Positions 9,355-19,497 of a stretch of DNA of 64,000 nucleotides are shown here, piece by piece; position 1 is the stretch's first letter; every line of letters starts with the position of its first letter. Position numbers and translations under genes: made by a program. The notes beneath the pieces were generated by a model, which ran no database searches, was not told the DNA's origin, and saw nothing but the letters and a program-made list of their open reading frames with translations. This DNA is from Ottelia alismoides (Eukaryota > Streptophyta > Magnoliopsida > Alismatales > Hydrocharitaceae), in contig JAZKJV010001865.1 of assembly GCA_037367405.1 (NCBI GenBank), positions 496,001 to 560,000 of the forward strand, in the 5' to 3' direction.

Positions 9355-11877
9355 TGTTAGCAATGTGAGCCCGAGGCGAACCATTCGTACAATAAATGTT
9401 ATTGTAATAAATGATTTATCAATAAAAGTTATTGGTTTTGTTTCACTCCCTTTCTGATATTGAATGAATGAATGCACTATAAGGTCCCTATGTACAATAA
9501 GGGTTATGTACCATGGCCAACTTGATAATCATACAGCTGTTGATTCATTAAGTGAATCATAGAGGCTAATGCTTGGATGAATATCTAAGGAGTTAGATAG
9601 AGGACTCATCAAGCATCATCAATGATTGATAAGTAGTGATCTCCAGTCTGAGTGGGAGATGGCAATCCCATCTCATTAGACTGATATCTGATCGACCTCT
9701 TGATGCAGGTCCTCTGCATGGGAATATTGATTCGGAGGTATCAAATTAGTTGAGTCAATGAGTTGACTTAACGAGATCGAGATAACCAAAGACCTATGAT
9801 GAATGCTGTCACATCACAGGCAAACATCCTCTGACCAAAAACAGATGTATTGCTATATGTCTGAGTATGTACATTTGGCAGACCAATAGGTTGATGACCT
9901 AATCAAGGTCTATACACCGGCGAGCTGGTGTGCATGTAAGGGCATATGAGTAATACGATCTCTCAAATGGATCATACAGGTTCACTTGTGAACCGGGAGA
10001 CATGAGCTCACTCATGAGGTATTGGGATTGACCAAATTCCATGCATGGTCATCATGCTTTACAAACATGATTTGAATTTGAAGGTAAGATATATGCTTTG
10101 TGAAAGCATATGATATGTACAATATCCCAAGGACCAAGATTGAGAAACTTAATGATCAGACTATGAAGATGACAGTATAAAAGTGATCTATATCTTCATG
10201 ATGATCATGAGTCTTCCAGTATGCAGGATGTGCAGGTATTAGAAATACCTAAGGGTGATTTGATCATAAACGATTGTATAACCAATGCGCTTCCATTCTG
10301 AGGGAGTGATGAAACAGGTCTGGATTTTAGTGACTCCTCTCATTAGAGAAGTGACCTAACCTTAGTCCATTTACTAGACATTGATCTAAATGAGATTCAG
10401 ATGCAATGAGAAGATTAGGTTTGCGGTCTTGATTTAATCAAGCATCTATGAGAGGTCCATGGGATCTGGATTGGAGATGTGATCTCAATATCCAAGTCAC
10501 TATACGTGGAACAATACAATCGCCTTGTCCTTATCTCCAAGTATCTGAGGAGAAATAGCATTGCTCTTAAATGGTTTAAGAACAATTCCATAAGATCTAA
10601 GCAGAGAGAAGTTGATGATTAAATGTGATTTAATTATCATGATGTATGAGAAATTATCCAATATAATTAAATGTGATTTAATTATTACGGATAAGAATAA
10701 TGTGGATAGTAATATCCAATTATTAATAATATATTATAAATGTGATTTATAATGTATTATAGAGAGTTAAAAATAATTTATATTAGTAGATTAATTATTA
10801 ATGTGTATTGGATACACATTGTCTAATTAACTGAAAATGTAAATTACATTTTGTTTTGGGTTGTGAAATGATTCACAAAATTCCAATGACAAGATTGCAA
10901 TATTCCCAAAATTAACTGAGAATTATTTTGGTGAATTGAAATCCCAACAAATAGTTGTTGGAAAATAAGTAGAGAGAAAATCAAGGAGATGTGCAATCTC
11001 ATGGGAATCCATGAGATTGCCCTCCCATTAGGAAAGGAGGGGGCGGCACCAAATCCCTTGTGGGATTGGTGGCCGTCACCTCCCTCCAAAGGGGAAGGTT
11101 GATCTCCTTTGTTCTCTCTCCTTATTTGATTGATTTAATTTGGTATTAATATTTATTTGATTTATCAAATATATTTTTATCAAAATTAAATCACAAGTTG
11201 TTGGTTTTTACTAACAACAATCTTGACCATTGGATTGACATATATCAATCTCATCCATTGATTTTATATGTCACATGGATTGAGATCCATGGATCCCAAA
11301 ATCCTATAAATAGAGAGGCATGCTTTGCTCTCTTTACATGCTATTGTAGCACTCTTCTCTCTCTCTCTTTCTCCATACTCGACAGCCCTCTCTCCCCCTC
11401 TTCTTGGTGGCCGTCCACCATACCTTGGTGGAGAGAATCGTCGACGCCCGCGCCATCGTGCTGCCGTTTCGACGCTCTGCGGTTCTTCGTCTACTTGGAG
11501 TGCTTCGCTCACGAAGGAGACGTTCGATCTTGTGCGACGAGATCAGGAGCAACCGTGCTTGGATTAACTTCTTGGATTGCGAGGACTACGCGGTTCATCC
11601 CCGCGCTCGCAAGCAATCTCTCCGACGATCGGACTTGAGACAGGAGATCTCTTCTCTTAGAGACTCGATCAACCACGCTTCAAGAGGTATTGCATTATAC
11701 TTGTTGTGGTTATAGATGAAACGATCCGAGAATTGTTATTGGATCATGTGGTTTCATCGAATAAAATTTTTTAAATTCCGCTGCACCGAACAACTAGTAC
11801 GACTAGTCGTTCTTCGTCGTATCCGATACGACGCTCACGCTTCCGTGATGCGCTTGAGGATTTCTCCGTATCCTTCA
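9355..11877 (+). repeat. A1 3' LTR (2523 bp)
   Basis: Matches 1181-3707 from TGTTAGCAAT to TTCA; TATA box at 11305-11312. The few scattered differences from the 5' LTR indicate a fairly recent insertion, but identity was not computed. Confidence 0.95.
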
Positions 11878-12134
11878 TTGGTAGCGTGTTGTTGCGTGCA
11901 CTGGTAGCACGTTGGGGTCGCGCGGTTATGCGTGAAGGCTCACGCGCAGCCGCACAGGGGACAGGAGCAACGCAACCCGCACACGGAGCGCTACAGCGCG
12001 TGAACGATCAGTGCGCGGAAGGCTGCGCACTCGCGCAGGGGAGACGCTAGCGCAGAGGAGGCGCGCAGAGGGCGCTAGCGCAGGAGCAGCCGGGGCGCAG
12101 CCGCGCGTGCGGCGGAAGAGTGGGCAGCGCCGAT

Positions 12135-12168
<34 letters not shown>

Positions 12169-12224
12169 CCGGCGGGTGGGGTAGGGTAGGGTTAGGGTTT
12201 CGAGAACTCCGGTCTAGGACCGTC
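11878..12224 (-). other. Copia-B1 leader, LTR-proximal part
   Basis: A very GC-rich leader (GCGC and CGCAG runs) of B1, resuming after A1. It contains a (GA)n run at 12137-12167 and GGGTAGGGTTAGGGTTT at about 12184-12200, which resembles the telomere repeat but only once or twice. Translation is not supported. Confidence 0.7.
12137..12167. repeat. (GA)n microsatellite
   Basis: About 15 GA units without interruption inside the B1 leader. Confidence 0.95.
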
Positions 12225-12236
12225 GCTCTGATACCA
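12225..12236 (-). other. Copia-B1 primer-binding site
   Basis: The minus strand reads TGGTATCAGAGC immediately after the LTR end CCCAACA, then GACGGTC, as in E (63100) and, with one change, B2 (54568). Confidence 0.92.
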
Positions 12237-12379
12237 TGTTGGGAAAAATGAGCAAGATGTTTATTCCATAAGCCCTAAGCTCTCTTATATAGGAGAGTAG
12301 CTTATGGGTAAATTACATAAAGCATACAACTGGAAATAAAAATAACAGAGAGATACAGAAACTACTGTATGCGTTAACA
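12237..12379 (-). repeat. Copia-B1 5' LTR (143 bp)
   Basis: The minus strand begins TGTTAACG and ends CCCAACA, so the termini are inverted copies. It contains the CTCCTATATAAGAGAG TATA region shared with B2 and E LTRs. It places the 5' end of B1 here, with gag 11 kb away because of A1. The other LTR is outside the window. Confidence 0.88.
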
Positions 12380-12436
12380 GGAATTGAACCCTAGTCTTTT
12401 ATATGGTAGACACATTGTACTACCACTAGAGCATTG
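12380..12436 (-). other. tRNA-like sequence (SINE head or tRNA relic) cut by B1
   Basis: The minus strand carries CTCTAGTGGTAGTACAATG, like a D-arm with A box, and GGTTCAATTCC, a perfect B box and T-arm. A clean seven-base anticodon loop cannot be drawn, and the acceptor 3' half is missing because the B1 LTR starts right after the T-arm. More likely a tRNA-derived SINE head than a working tRNA. Confidence 0.45.
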
Positions 12437-12440
12437 ATCA

Positions 12441-12586
12441 AAAAATAATTATTAAATGACATTTAATTATTATGAATAATATGAATTTGATTCATATTAT
12501 TTGGGCAGATGAGAATTGACATCTAAGATGATTAAATGTGATTTAATAATCAATGATATGAATAATGTGGATAGAACTATCCATAT
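12441..12586 (+). repeat. LTR D, left piece (family A relative)
   Basis: AT-rich U3-type sequence with the ATTAAATGTGATTTAAT hairpin theme, resembling 26100-26330 in the A2 LTR. It stops where the Copia-C LTR begins, and the following part of the same LTR appears at 35818. So C, with everything inside it, appears to have inserted in this LTR. Confidence 0.6.
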
Positions 12587-12741
12587 TGTGGAGAATAATG
12601 AAAAGATGGAAGAGCTTGTCTTATTCAAGAGGTCTAAGGGTCCTTATATAGGACAAAACCATAGAGAGCTCAAAGGAGAAAATACATAAATACCCTTAAC
12701 ATGGTTACAAGAATATTCTTTTAACATATATACTTCTGACA
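12587..12741 (-). repeat. Copia-C 3' LTR (155 bp)
   Basis: The minus strand starts TGTCAGAAG after a purine tract with seven G (12742-12755) and ends CTCCACA. A CCTATATAAGG TATA region lies at about 12635-12645. No partner LTR is found; the 5' end of C was probably lost around the L1 insertion. Confidence 0.75.
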
Positions 12742-13180
12742 CCCCCCCTCAAGTTGGAGCATATTTATCAGTCATGCCCAACTTGAAAACAAACCAGGAA
12801 AGTCGCTTCTTGAGTAGTGCCTTCGTGAAGACATCTGCAAACTGAAGGTAAGAGTTGATGTGAGTAGTAATCCTTCCAGCCTTGACAGCATCACGAACAA
12901 AATGGCAGTCAACCTCTATATGCATGGTTCGCTCATGGAACATTGGATTTGTGGCAATATATGTAGCAGATTTGTTGTCACAATATAGAGGAAAAGTAGT
13001 GACATCAATACCAAGTTCTTGCAGAAAAGTTAATAGCCACGTGATCTCGCAAGGGACTTGAGTCATTGCCCTGTACTCTGCCTCTACACAGGATCTAGAT
13101 ACAACAGTGTGCTTCATGCTTTTCCAAGTAACAAGATTTCCTCCAACCATCATAGCATAACCTGTGGTGGAGCGTCGATC
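12742..13180 (-). pseudogene. Copia-C RNase H and pol C-terminus
   Basis: RNase H end of a copia polyprotein: DRRSTTGYAMM, VEAEYRAM and CDNKSATYIA, then the HIEVDCHFVRDAV and DVFTKAL motifs typical of the copia C-terminus, ending near 12749. It is broken at 13180 by A2; the rest of pol continues at 27478. About 20 codons around the RNase H start (between GLF and DRRST) are missing, lost at the junction. Confidence 0.9.
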
Positions 13181-13187
13181 CTCTATG

Positions 13188-14272
13188 AATATTGCATTCC
13201 TCTATGAATAACTCTCTAAGGATATTCACAGGGCTTCATGGTTGAGGAAGGAAAGTTGTGCCACCTTAAGAAACTCCATCTATGGACTCAAATAAGCTTC
13301 TTATAGTTAGAGCATTGGATCTGATGAAATTATAAAATTATGATTTCAGATAGAATCTTGATGAACTGTGTGAAGCTTAGTAGGAGTGCCAATGTGTTCA
13401 TCCTGCTAAATGTAGATAATATCCTAATCATTTAGAATGAGATAAGGATAATAATAAGTGTTTTATAGACTAGCTATTCCATACCTTGAGATATGATCTC
13501 AAGGATACCTCTAAGATCTTAGTTCTGAAGTTGATCAGAAGAAAAAAGAAGAGGGCATTGGAACCATCACAATAATGGTATGCCTTGGACATGTTCCATT
13601 TTTTAGGAAAAATATCAACAAAGGCTTATTTCCCTCAAGATATGGTACAGACCTTAAGGGATAGCACCTCAAGGAAATGAGGAAGTGAATGCTAAAATTG
13701 CTTGCCCTTGTGCATCAGTTATGAGAAGCCGGGCGTATACTAGATGTGTACAAATGCCAGATGTATGTCATGCAGTGGGAGTAGTAAACTATTGCTATTC
13801 CTACTAAGGAGATAAAACACTTCATTGCAGTGATAACAATATCTTCAAAGACGACAAGATTTTTTGAGATAGTGATCTCAAAGTCTTAACTTCAAGAAAT
13901 TAAAGACTTTATAGATAGTGATATAAAAGATCTTAACTACGGATACCTTAGAATATAGAGATCTCCAGGAATACGAGTATTCTGATAAGGATAATGGAAA
14001 ATACATACTGGTTACAATGATTATCGATTGTAGTGTTAAGGATATTATAACAGACAAAATTGAGTATTGGTTGCATAAGATGCAACATTCGCATTGGATG
14101 CGAGCACTGTTATTAGGAGATAAGCAAGTGTCGTAAAAAGACTTGGCGTAGTCTCTTGGGAACAGAGTGACTGATAAGATTACCTGGTTATTTTTCTAAA
14201 TAGCATATGATTGTCACATGAGTACATGTTTAAAGATTAGCCCATAAATGGCTCTTTGGGATAGTGGGAGGT
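13188..14272 (+). pseudogene. A2 pol tail, left duplicate (RT to RNase H relic)
   Basis: Starts in mid RT and aligns with about 23724-24823, including shared frame-breaking changes such as an early TGA after CCTCTATGAATAA. It is followed by the purine-rich GATAGTGGGAGGT and the LTR start, as at the right-hand copy. Heavily mutated, no usable frame. Confidence 0.8.
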
Positions 14273-15203
14273 TGTTGGACAGGCAAGCCCACGGCGAGCC
14301 ATTATGCAATAAATGTTATTGCAAATATCTTTCCCTGATCTGAAATGAAGAATAATTAATTTGCATAATAGGTCCCTTAGTACAATTAAGGTTATGTACC
14401 ATGACCATCTTAATGATCATAAACCTGTTTATCAAATTATTAAATCATAGAGGTTGGTTTTGGATGAACATTTAAGGAATTATATTGAGGACTCATAAAA
14501 CATTGTCAAATGATTATTAAGAGATGATCTCCAGCCTGAGAAGGAGAAGGCAATCCTTTCTCTAAAGGCTGATATCTAACCGACCTCTCGATGCATGTCC
14601 TCTGCATAGGAATGGAATAGAGATTCGGAGGTAATAGATAAGTTAGGTCAAAGAGTTGACTTAACGAGATCGAAATAACCAAAGTCATGTGTCGTATGAT
14701 CACACGATATAGGCAAGCATCCTCTGACCGGAGACAGATGTGTTACTATATGTCTGAGTATGTACATTTGGCAGACCAATAGTTTAATGACCTAACCAAG
14801 GTCTATACACTGGCGTCCTGGTATGCATACAAGGACATATGAGTAATACGATCTCTCAAAGGGATCATACAAGTTCATTTACTGAACCGGAAGACGTGAA
14901 CCCACTCAAGAGATATTGGGAAGAATTAAATCCATGCATGGTCGTCTCGCTTCGGAAGCTTGACTGAAGTTGTAGGTTTGATATATACTTTTGGAAAGTA
15001 TATGATCAACACCTGGGTATGAGATATGCTTTTGGAAAGTATATGATCGATACCAACTCCCAATGATCAAATGAGAAACTTATGATAAAACCCTAAAGGA
15101 GACAGCCTAAAAGAGATCTAAAACGGGTTTGTTCTGGATCTTCCAGTATGCATGATGTACAGGTATTAAGGATACCTGAGGGTAATGTGATAATTAATTA
15201 TTG
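14273..15203 (+). repeat. A2 first LTR, left part
   Basis: Begins TGTTGGACAGGCAAGCCC. Aligned with 24824-27477. It is interrupted at 15203/15204 by G, with the LTR resuming at 17807. It has a tandem pair of ATATGCTTT-type hairpin units at about 14979-15050, also doubled at 25530-25600. Confidence 0.88.
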
Positions 15204-15671
15204 TAATGCAGCGTGGAACCAAAGTATAGGGCCAAATAATTACTTAAATTATCTGTCAATTTTATTTACGTTTATTTAAGTTGTCGTGTCTTTAATTAAA
15301 TAAACGAGATCGTCTATGATCTCCAATAGTTAGTCATGGATTTGATTTTCAAATTAGTCGGTTAATTAGTTAGAGTCTATTTAGGATAATTAGTTGTCAA
15401 TTTAAATTAGTTTTCTATTTTTGTAATCTCATCCCTCCTGTATAAAGGGATGAGGGCCCAGTGTTTTAGTCAGTTCAGTATGTTATAAAATTGAGAATTA
15501 TTCTCTATCCCTTCTCCCTCTCTCTTCCCCTCGTGGTCTACGCGTTCTTCCTCCCTAATCCCTCGTGCTCCCGACGAGCCTTCTTCTTCTCAACCACTCC
15601 AGTTCTTCTCCACCGATTATTTCTACCAAAAACTTACTTTTCGACGCCACGCGAAAAGTCCGTCTGCATTA
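15204..15671 (+). repeat. G 5' LTR
   Basis: Starts TAATGCAGCGTGG and ends CTGCATTA. Contains TATAAAGGGATGAGGGCCC (about 15441-15459) as a likely TATA region, followed by a CT-rich tract. The near-equal copy is at 17340-17806. Confidence 0.9.
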
Positions 15672-15685
15672 ATTGGTATCAGAGC

Positions 15686-16531
15686 ATGGCCTACAGATCG
15701 TCCTCACGATCTGGCGATCCGCGCAGATATGCGCGCCAACACGCGACGAAGCACCATCATTCGGCGAAACGGAAGCGACGAGCCGAAGAAGACTTCCAGG
15801 CAAAATGGCAAGATTTCGAGGCCCAAGATCGATATTTCCAATCCAGATATCAAGAGTTCCAGTCCAAAGGTCGAATGATAATGGCTAATCTCAAAGCTAT
15901 GTGTGCCCCATCAAAGTTGTCCACTACCGAAGCCGATTTTGATGAAGGAAGCCAAGGAAACGGCATCGTCCACGACGATTCGCTCGTTGTCCAGGTACTT
16001 TCAAACCTACAGAAAACACCGAAACCAAGCAACGCCCCATCTGCAACCCTCTCGTTGGCCCCAACGCCACCCGCAGACCCCCGCGATATTCCCCTCACCA
16101 CCAACGGCTCCAGCCCCGACGCCGCCCCTCCATGCGCCGTCACCAGCTTCCCCTGTTGCACGACCCCCTCGACCCCAAACCCCATCCCCGAAGTCCCTGC
16201 CCTTGCAGCCCAAACTCCGGTAGGCCCGCCACCCAGCGCTATCGCTCCCACCCTGCCACCCCCCTCCTCACCATCCGAACACCCCCCTCCCTCCCTAACC
16301 GCCCCGCTTACCCGCGACCAGCGACGCCACAACCCCTCCCTCCCGCGCAGCCACAGCCCGCCTATCTCAGCCCTACGATTCTTCCCGCAAACCCTAAACA
16401 CCCCCCTCTCTTCTGCCGCCTCCTTCCCACCGTACCCCGTGCTCCCCCAACCTCCCCCGCACTCGCCGCCTGCCCCAGCGTCTACCCGCTCGCCCCTGCT
16501 TCCCCTCCCTTCCCGCGATCGCCTCGGCTGA
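15686..16531 (+). CDS. G gag-like ORF with proline-rich C-terminus
   Basis: An ORF of 281 codons from the ATG that abuts the PBS. I prefer this start to an in-frame ATG at 15491, which lies in the LTR. Residues 1-40 are basic with Arg/Ser (MAYRSSSRSG, then RRYARQHATKHHHS). About 40-80 are charged and helical (KWQDFEAQDRYFQSRYQEFQ), a likely coiled coil, like the N-terminus of some Ty3/gypsy gags. From about 110 on it is Pro/Ser/Thr/Ala-rich low complexity. No zinc knuckle. The GC-rich second half (16000-16740) differs sharply from the LTRs and may be captured sequence. It may be a real gag-like product or an open frame favoured by composition. Confidence 0.5.
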   Translation: MAYRSSSRSGDPRRYARQHATKHHHSAKRKRRAEEDFQAKWQDFEAQDRYFQSRYQEFQSKGRMIMANLKAMCAPSKLSTTEADFDEGSQGNGIVHDDSLVVQVLSNLQKTPKPSNAPSATLSLAPTPPADPRDIPLTTNGSSPDAAPPCAVTSFPCCTTPSTPNPIPEVPALAAQTPVGPPPSAIAPTLPPPSSPSEHPPPSLTAPLTRDQRRHNPSLPRSHSPPISALRFFPQTLNTPLSSAASFPPYPVLPQPPPHSPPAPASTRSPLLPLPSRDRLG

Positions 16532-17339
16532 GCCCCGCACAACCCCGCGCCTTCCCCACGCGCAGGCCTCCGCGCGTCGTCCTCCCTCGTCGCCGCCATT
16601 CCCGCCTCGCCTCCCCCTCGCCCCCGCGCCCGCTTACCGCTCTCTCGCCCCTCCCTTCCCGCAGCTCCTGCGATCACCAACCACCTCGCGATACCGCCTC
16701 CCCTGTCCGCATCGTATGCGCAAAAAGATCAGGAGAGCCCTAACCAGGGGCTCGATGACTACGGGCTTGACTCCCATGACATGTGGGATTGGAAACCACT
16801 TTGGGAAAATTACAAAAAAAATCCCCATGCAAAAGTTTTTACCTGAAAGGGGACTGCCAGAACTCCTCCTACGAAAATTGCCTAAGTGAAGGGGCGCGAA
16901 AATTGCGCCCAGGCCCCCTGCTGCAAAAAAAATTAAAAAGGTGTTGAAAGAAGGCAATTGGGAAGACTTCCTTATCCTATTAGGACTAGGACCTTGGGTT
17001 TCATCTATATAAAGACCCCATGGCTTCCTTCATTGGCCACATCTCCTCCTCTCATTTCATTGTGCTATTGCTTTGACACGGATCCTCCAAAAGCCATGGT
17101 GTTCATGCCTCATCAATTCTTCAAGCACCACGTCAACGGGAAGGACATCAGAGGGACGCCCGCTTATGCGATGCACCTACTCTTCCACCACGAAGGCCAC
17201 GTCACCAACGCCCGCGTGTGGATTCCGCCATTCGCTCCACACAAATTCTTCCAGGGAATGACTGAGAACGCGGATTCAATCTCCAAGCCTGCAGATCCAG
17301 CAATTCGTCGGGAGACGAATTTTTAAAGCGGAGGAGAGT
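16532..17339 (+). other. G internal region, 3' half
   Basis: GC-rich to 16740, then mixed. A short frame at 17095-17326 (MVFMPHQFFKHHVNGKDIRG at its start) ends in DPAIRRETNF and may be the tail of a lost polyprotein of the parent element. No pol motif is seen. Confidence 0.45.
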
Positions 17340-17806
17340 TGATGCAGCATGGAACCAAAGTATAGGGTCGAATATTTACTTAAATTATCTGTTAATTTTA
17401 TTTACGTTTATTTAAGTTGTCGTGTCTTTAATTAAATAAACGAGATCGCCTGTGATCTCTAATAGTTAGTCATAGATTTGATTTTCAAATTAGACGATTA
17501 ATTAGTTAGAGTCTATTTAGGATAATTAGTTGTCAATTTAAATTAGTTTTCTATTTTTGTAATCTCATACCTCCTATATAAAGGGATGAGGGCCCAGTGT
17601 TTTAGTCAATTCAGTATGTTATAAAATTAAGAATTATTCTCTATCCTTCTCCCTCTCTCTTCCCCTCACGGTCTATACGTTCTTCCTCCCTAACCCCTCG
17701 TGTTCCCGACGAGCCTTCTTCTTCTCAACCACTTCAGTTCTTCTCCACCGATTATTTCTACCAAAGACTTACTTTCCGACGCCACGCAAAAAGTCCATTT
17801 GCATCA
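17340..17806 (+). repeat. G 3' LTR
   Basis: Starts TGATGCAGCATGG and ends TTTGCATCA, near-identical to 15204-15671. Confidence 0.9.
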
Positions 17807-19497
17807 GATTGTATAACCATGACGCTTCCATTCCGAGGGAGTGATGAAATAAGTCTGGATTTTAGTGACTCCTCTCAGTAGAAAAGTGATCTGATCTTGG
17901 TCAAAATGTTGGACATTGATCTGAATGTGATTCAGATGCAATGAGAAGATTAGATTTACAGCCTTGATTTAATCAAGCATCTTTGGGAGGTCCGCAAGAT
18001 CTGGATTTGAGATGTAATCTCAATATCCAAGTAACTATACGTAGAACAATACAATTGCTATGTCCTTATCTCCAAGTATCCGCGAAGAAAGCGTATTATT
18101 CTTGAAAGAATTCAAGAATATTTTCATTGTTGATATATGTATCCGAGCATTGAGAAAATAGATAATTAAATGTGATTGATTATCATGATAATATGAATTT
18201 GATACATATTTTAAGGAGAGTTATCTACGATAATTAAATATGATTTAATTATCAAAGATGTGAATAATGTGAATGTGATTCAGCTTATTTGGGCATATGA
18301 GAATAGAGATCATGATTAAATGTGATTTAATTATCATAGATATGAATAATGTGGATAACATTATCCATATTATAATGTGATATATAATATATTAGAGAGA
18401 GCCAATTGTGATTTATATTTGTTGATTAATTATTAATGTTAATTGGATTCATATTGGATGATTAATTGAAAATATAATTTACATTTTATTTTAGGATGTG
18501 AATGTGATCCACATTTTTCCAATGGCATAATAGCAATATTCAAAAGATAATTATGAGTTATTTTTGTGAAATATACTACAACAAGTGATGTTGTAAAACT
18601 TGGAGATATCATAAGATAATGAGATCTCATGAGATAATGACGAAATCGACCCAATCCACCTAAGAGGGTGGACGGCCACCAACTTCCATTGGAAAAGGGT
18701 GGCCGTCCCCCCCCCTTTTAGGGATTAGGTCAAACCCTCTCACCTCTTATCTCCAAGGTCAAAGTTATTTAATTTGAATTGATTTATATTGATTTATCAA
18801 TATATATTAATTTAAATTAAATTAATTATTGTTGTGTTTTTACAACAACATCATGGCCATAGAAATAAATACAAATCAATCTCATCCATTGATTTTGTAT
18901 TGTCCATGGATTGAGATCTATGGATCCCAAAATACTATATAAGAAGAGACACTGCTTGCTCTTCCATATACAACAACAACTAATATGCTCTCTCCCACTC
19001 TCTCTACACGTCATGTGTCTTTCTCTCTCTCATTGTGGCCATCCACCATGGAGCCATTGAGAGAGTCACCATCGCTTCAGCATTGTCGTTATGCTGCCTC
19101 GTGGATCTTCATCTCCTGTACGCCTCGCTCATGAAGAAGATGTCATATCTTGTGTGACGAGAACAGGAGATTAGTCGCTTGGATTATCAACATGGATTGC
19201 GAGAAGGAAGCGTCTCATCAACACGCTCAAGCGTCTCTTCCCGTCGGATTGGGCTTGAGACAGGAGGTCTCTTTGTTTATAAACTCGATCGCAGCCACGC
19301 TTCAAGAGGTAACCTTAATACATAATTGTGGTTTAGATGAAACGATCTGAGAAATGTTCTTGTATCATGTGGTTTCATCATTTAAAAAAATTAAATTCCG
19401 CTGCTTCGAGTTACTAGTACGACTAGTCGCTCCCGATCGCATATTATGCGATCCTCACGCTTCCGTGATGCGCTTAAGGATTTTCCCATATCCTTCA
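17807..19497 (+). repeat. A2 first LTR, right part
   Basis: Continues the LTR from 15203 with a TATATAAG box at 18936-18943, a CT-rich tract, an AG/GTAACC donor-like site at 19309 and the end TCCTTCA. With the left part it totals about 2620 bp, matching the 2654-bp second LTR. Confidence 0.88.

Larger units (their letters stand above)
1181..11877 (+). mobile_element. Copia-A1, nearly complete long-LTR Ty1/copia retrotransposon
   Basis: A complete element of about 10.7 kb: 5' LTR (1181-3707), PBS (3710-3721), long leader, gag-pol (5423-9339), polypurine tract (9340-9354) and 3' LTR (9355-11877). LTRs begin TGTTAGCAAT and end TTCA. Flanking 5-mers are CTGGT and TTGGT, so a target duplication is retained at 4 of 5 bases. 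It sits in the leader of B1. Order gag-PR-INT-RT-RNaseH identifies Ty1/copia; a Tork/Angela-like lineage is possible from the long LTRs but not shown. A3 (42810-54385) is a close relative in the opposite orientation. Confidence 0.95.
15204..17806 (+). mobile_element. Element G: small non-autonomous LTR retrotransposon
   Basis: LTRs 15204-15671 (468 bp) and 17340-17806 (467 bp) flank a 1.67-kb internal region. LTR ends are TGATGCA...TGCATCA inverted termini (5' copy mutated to TAATGCA). PBS TGGTATCAGAGC is at 15674-15685 and a purine tract GCGGAGGAGAGT precedes 17340. Flanking 5-mers TATTG/GATTG agree at 4 of 5. There is no protease, RT or integrase, so it must be mobilised in trans. Its target is the first LTR of A2. 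Confidence 0.88.

Noticed and set aside
1181..11877. CRISPR array or bacterial mobile island suggested by long direct repeats
   Set aside because: The repeats are two 2.5-kb LTRs flanking gag-pol with eukaryotic PBS and polypurine tract; no short regular repeats with unique spacers are present.
12184..12200. Telomere-like GGGTTAGGGTTT
   Set aside because: Only about two units inside a copia leader, with no array; not an interstitial telomere block.
12380..12436. Functional tRNA gene
   Set aside because: The acceptor 3' half is missing and no proper anticodon stem-loop forms. Kept only as a tRNA-like relic.
15850..16680. 276-codon minus-strand ORF across element G
   Set aside because: It is Gly/Arg-rich reading of the opposite strand of the GC-rich Pro/Ser tract, has no motif, and opposes the PBS-anchored gag-like frame. 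Composition explains its openness.
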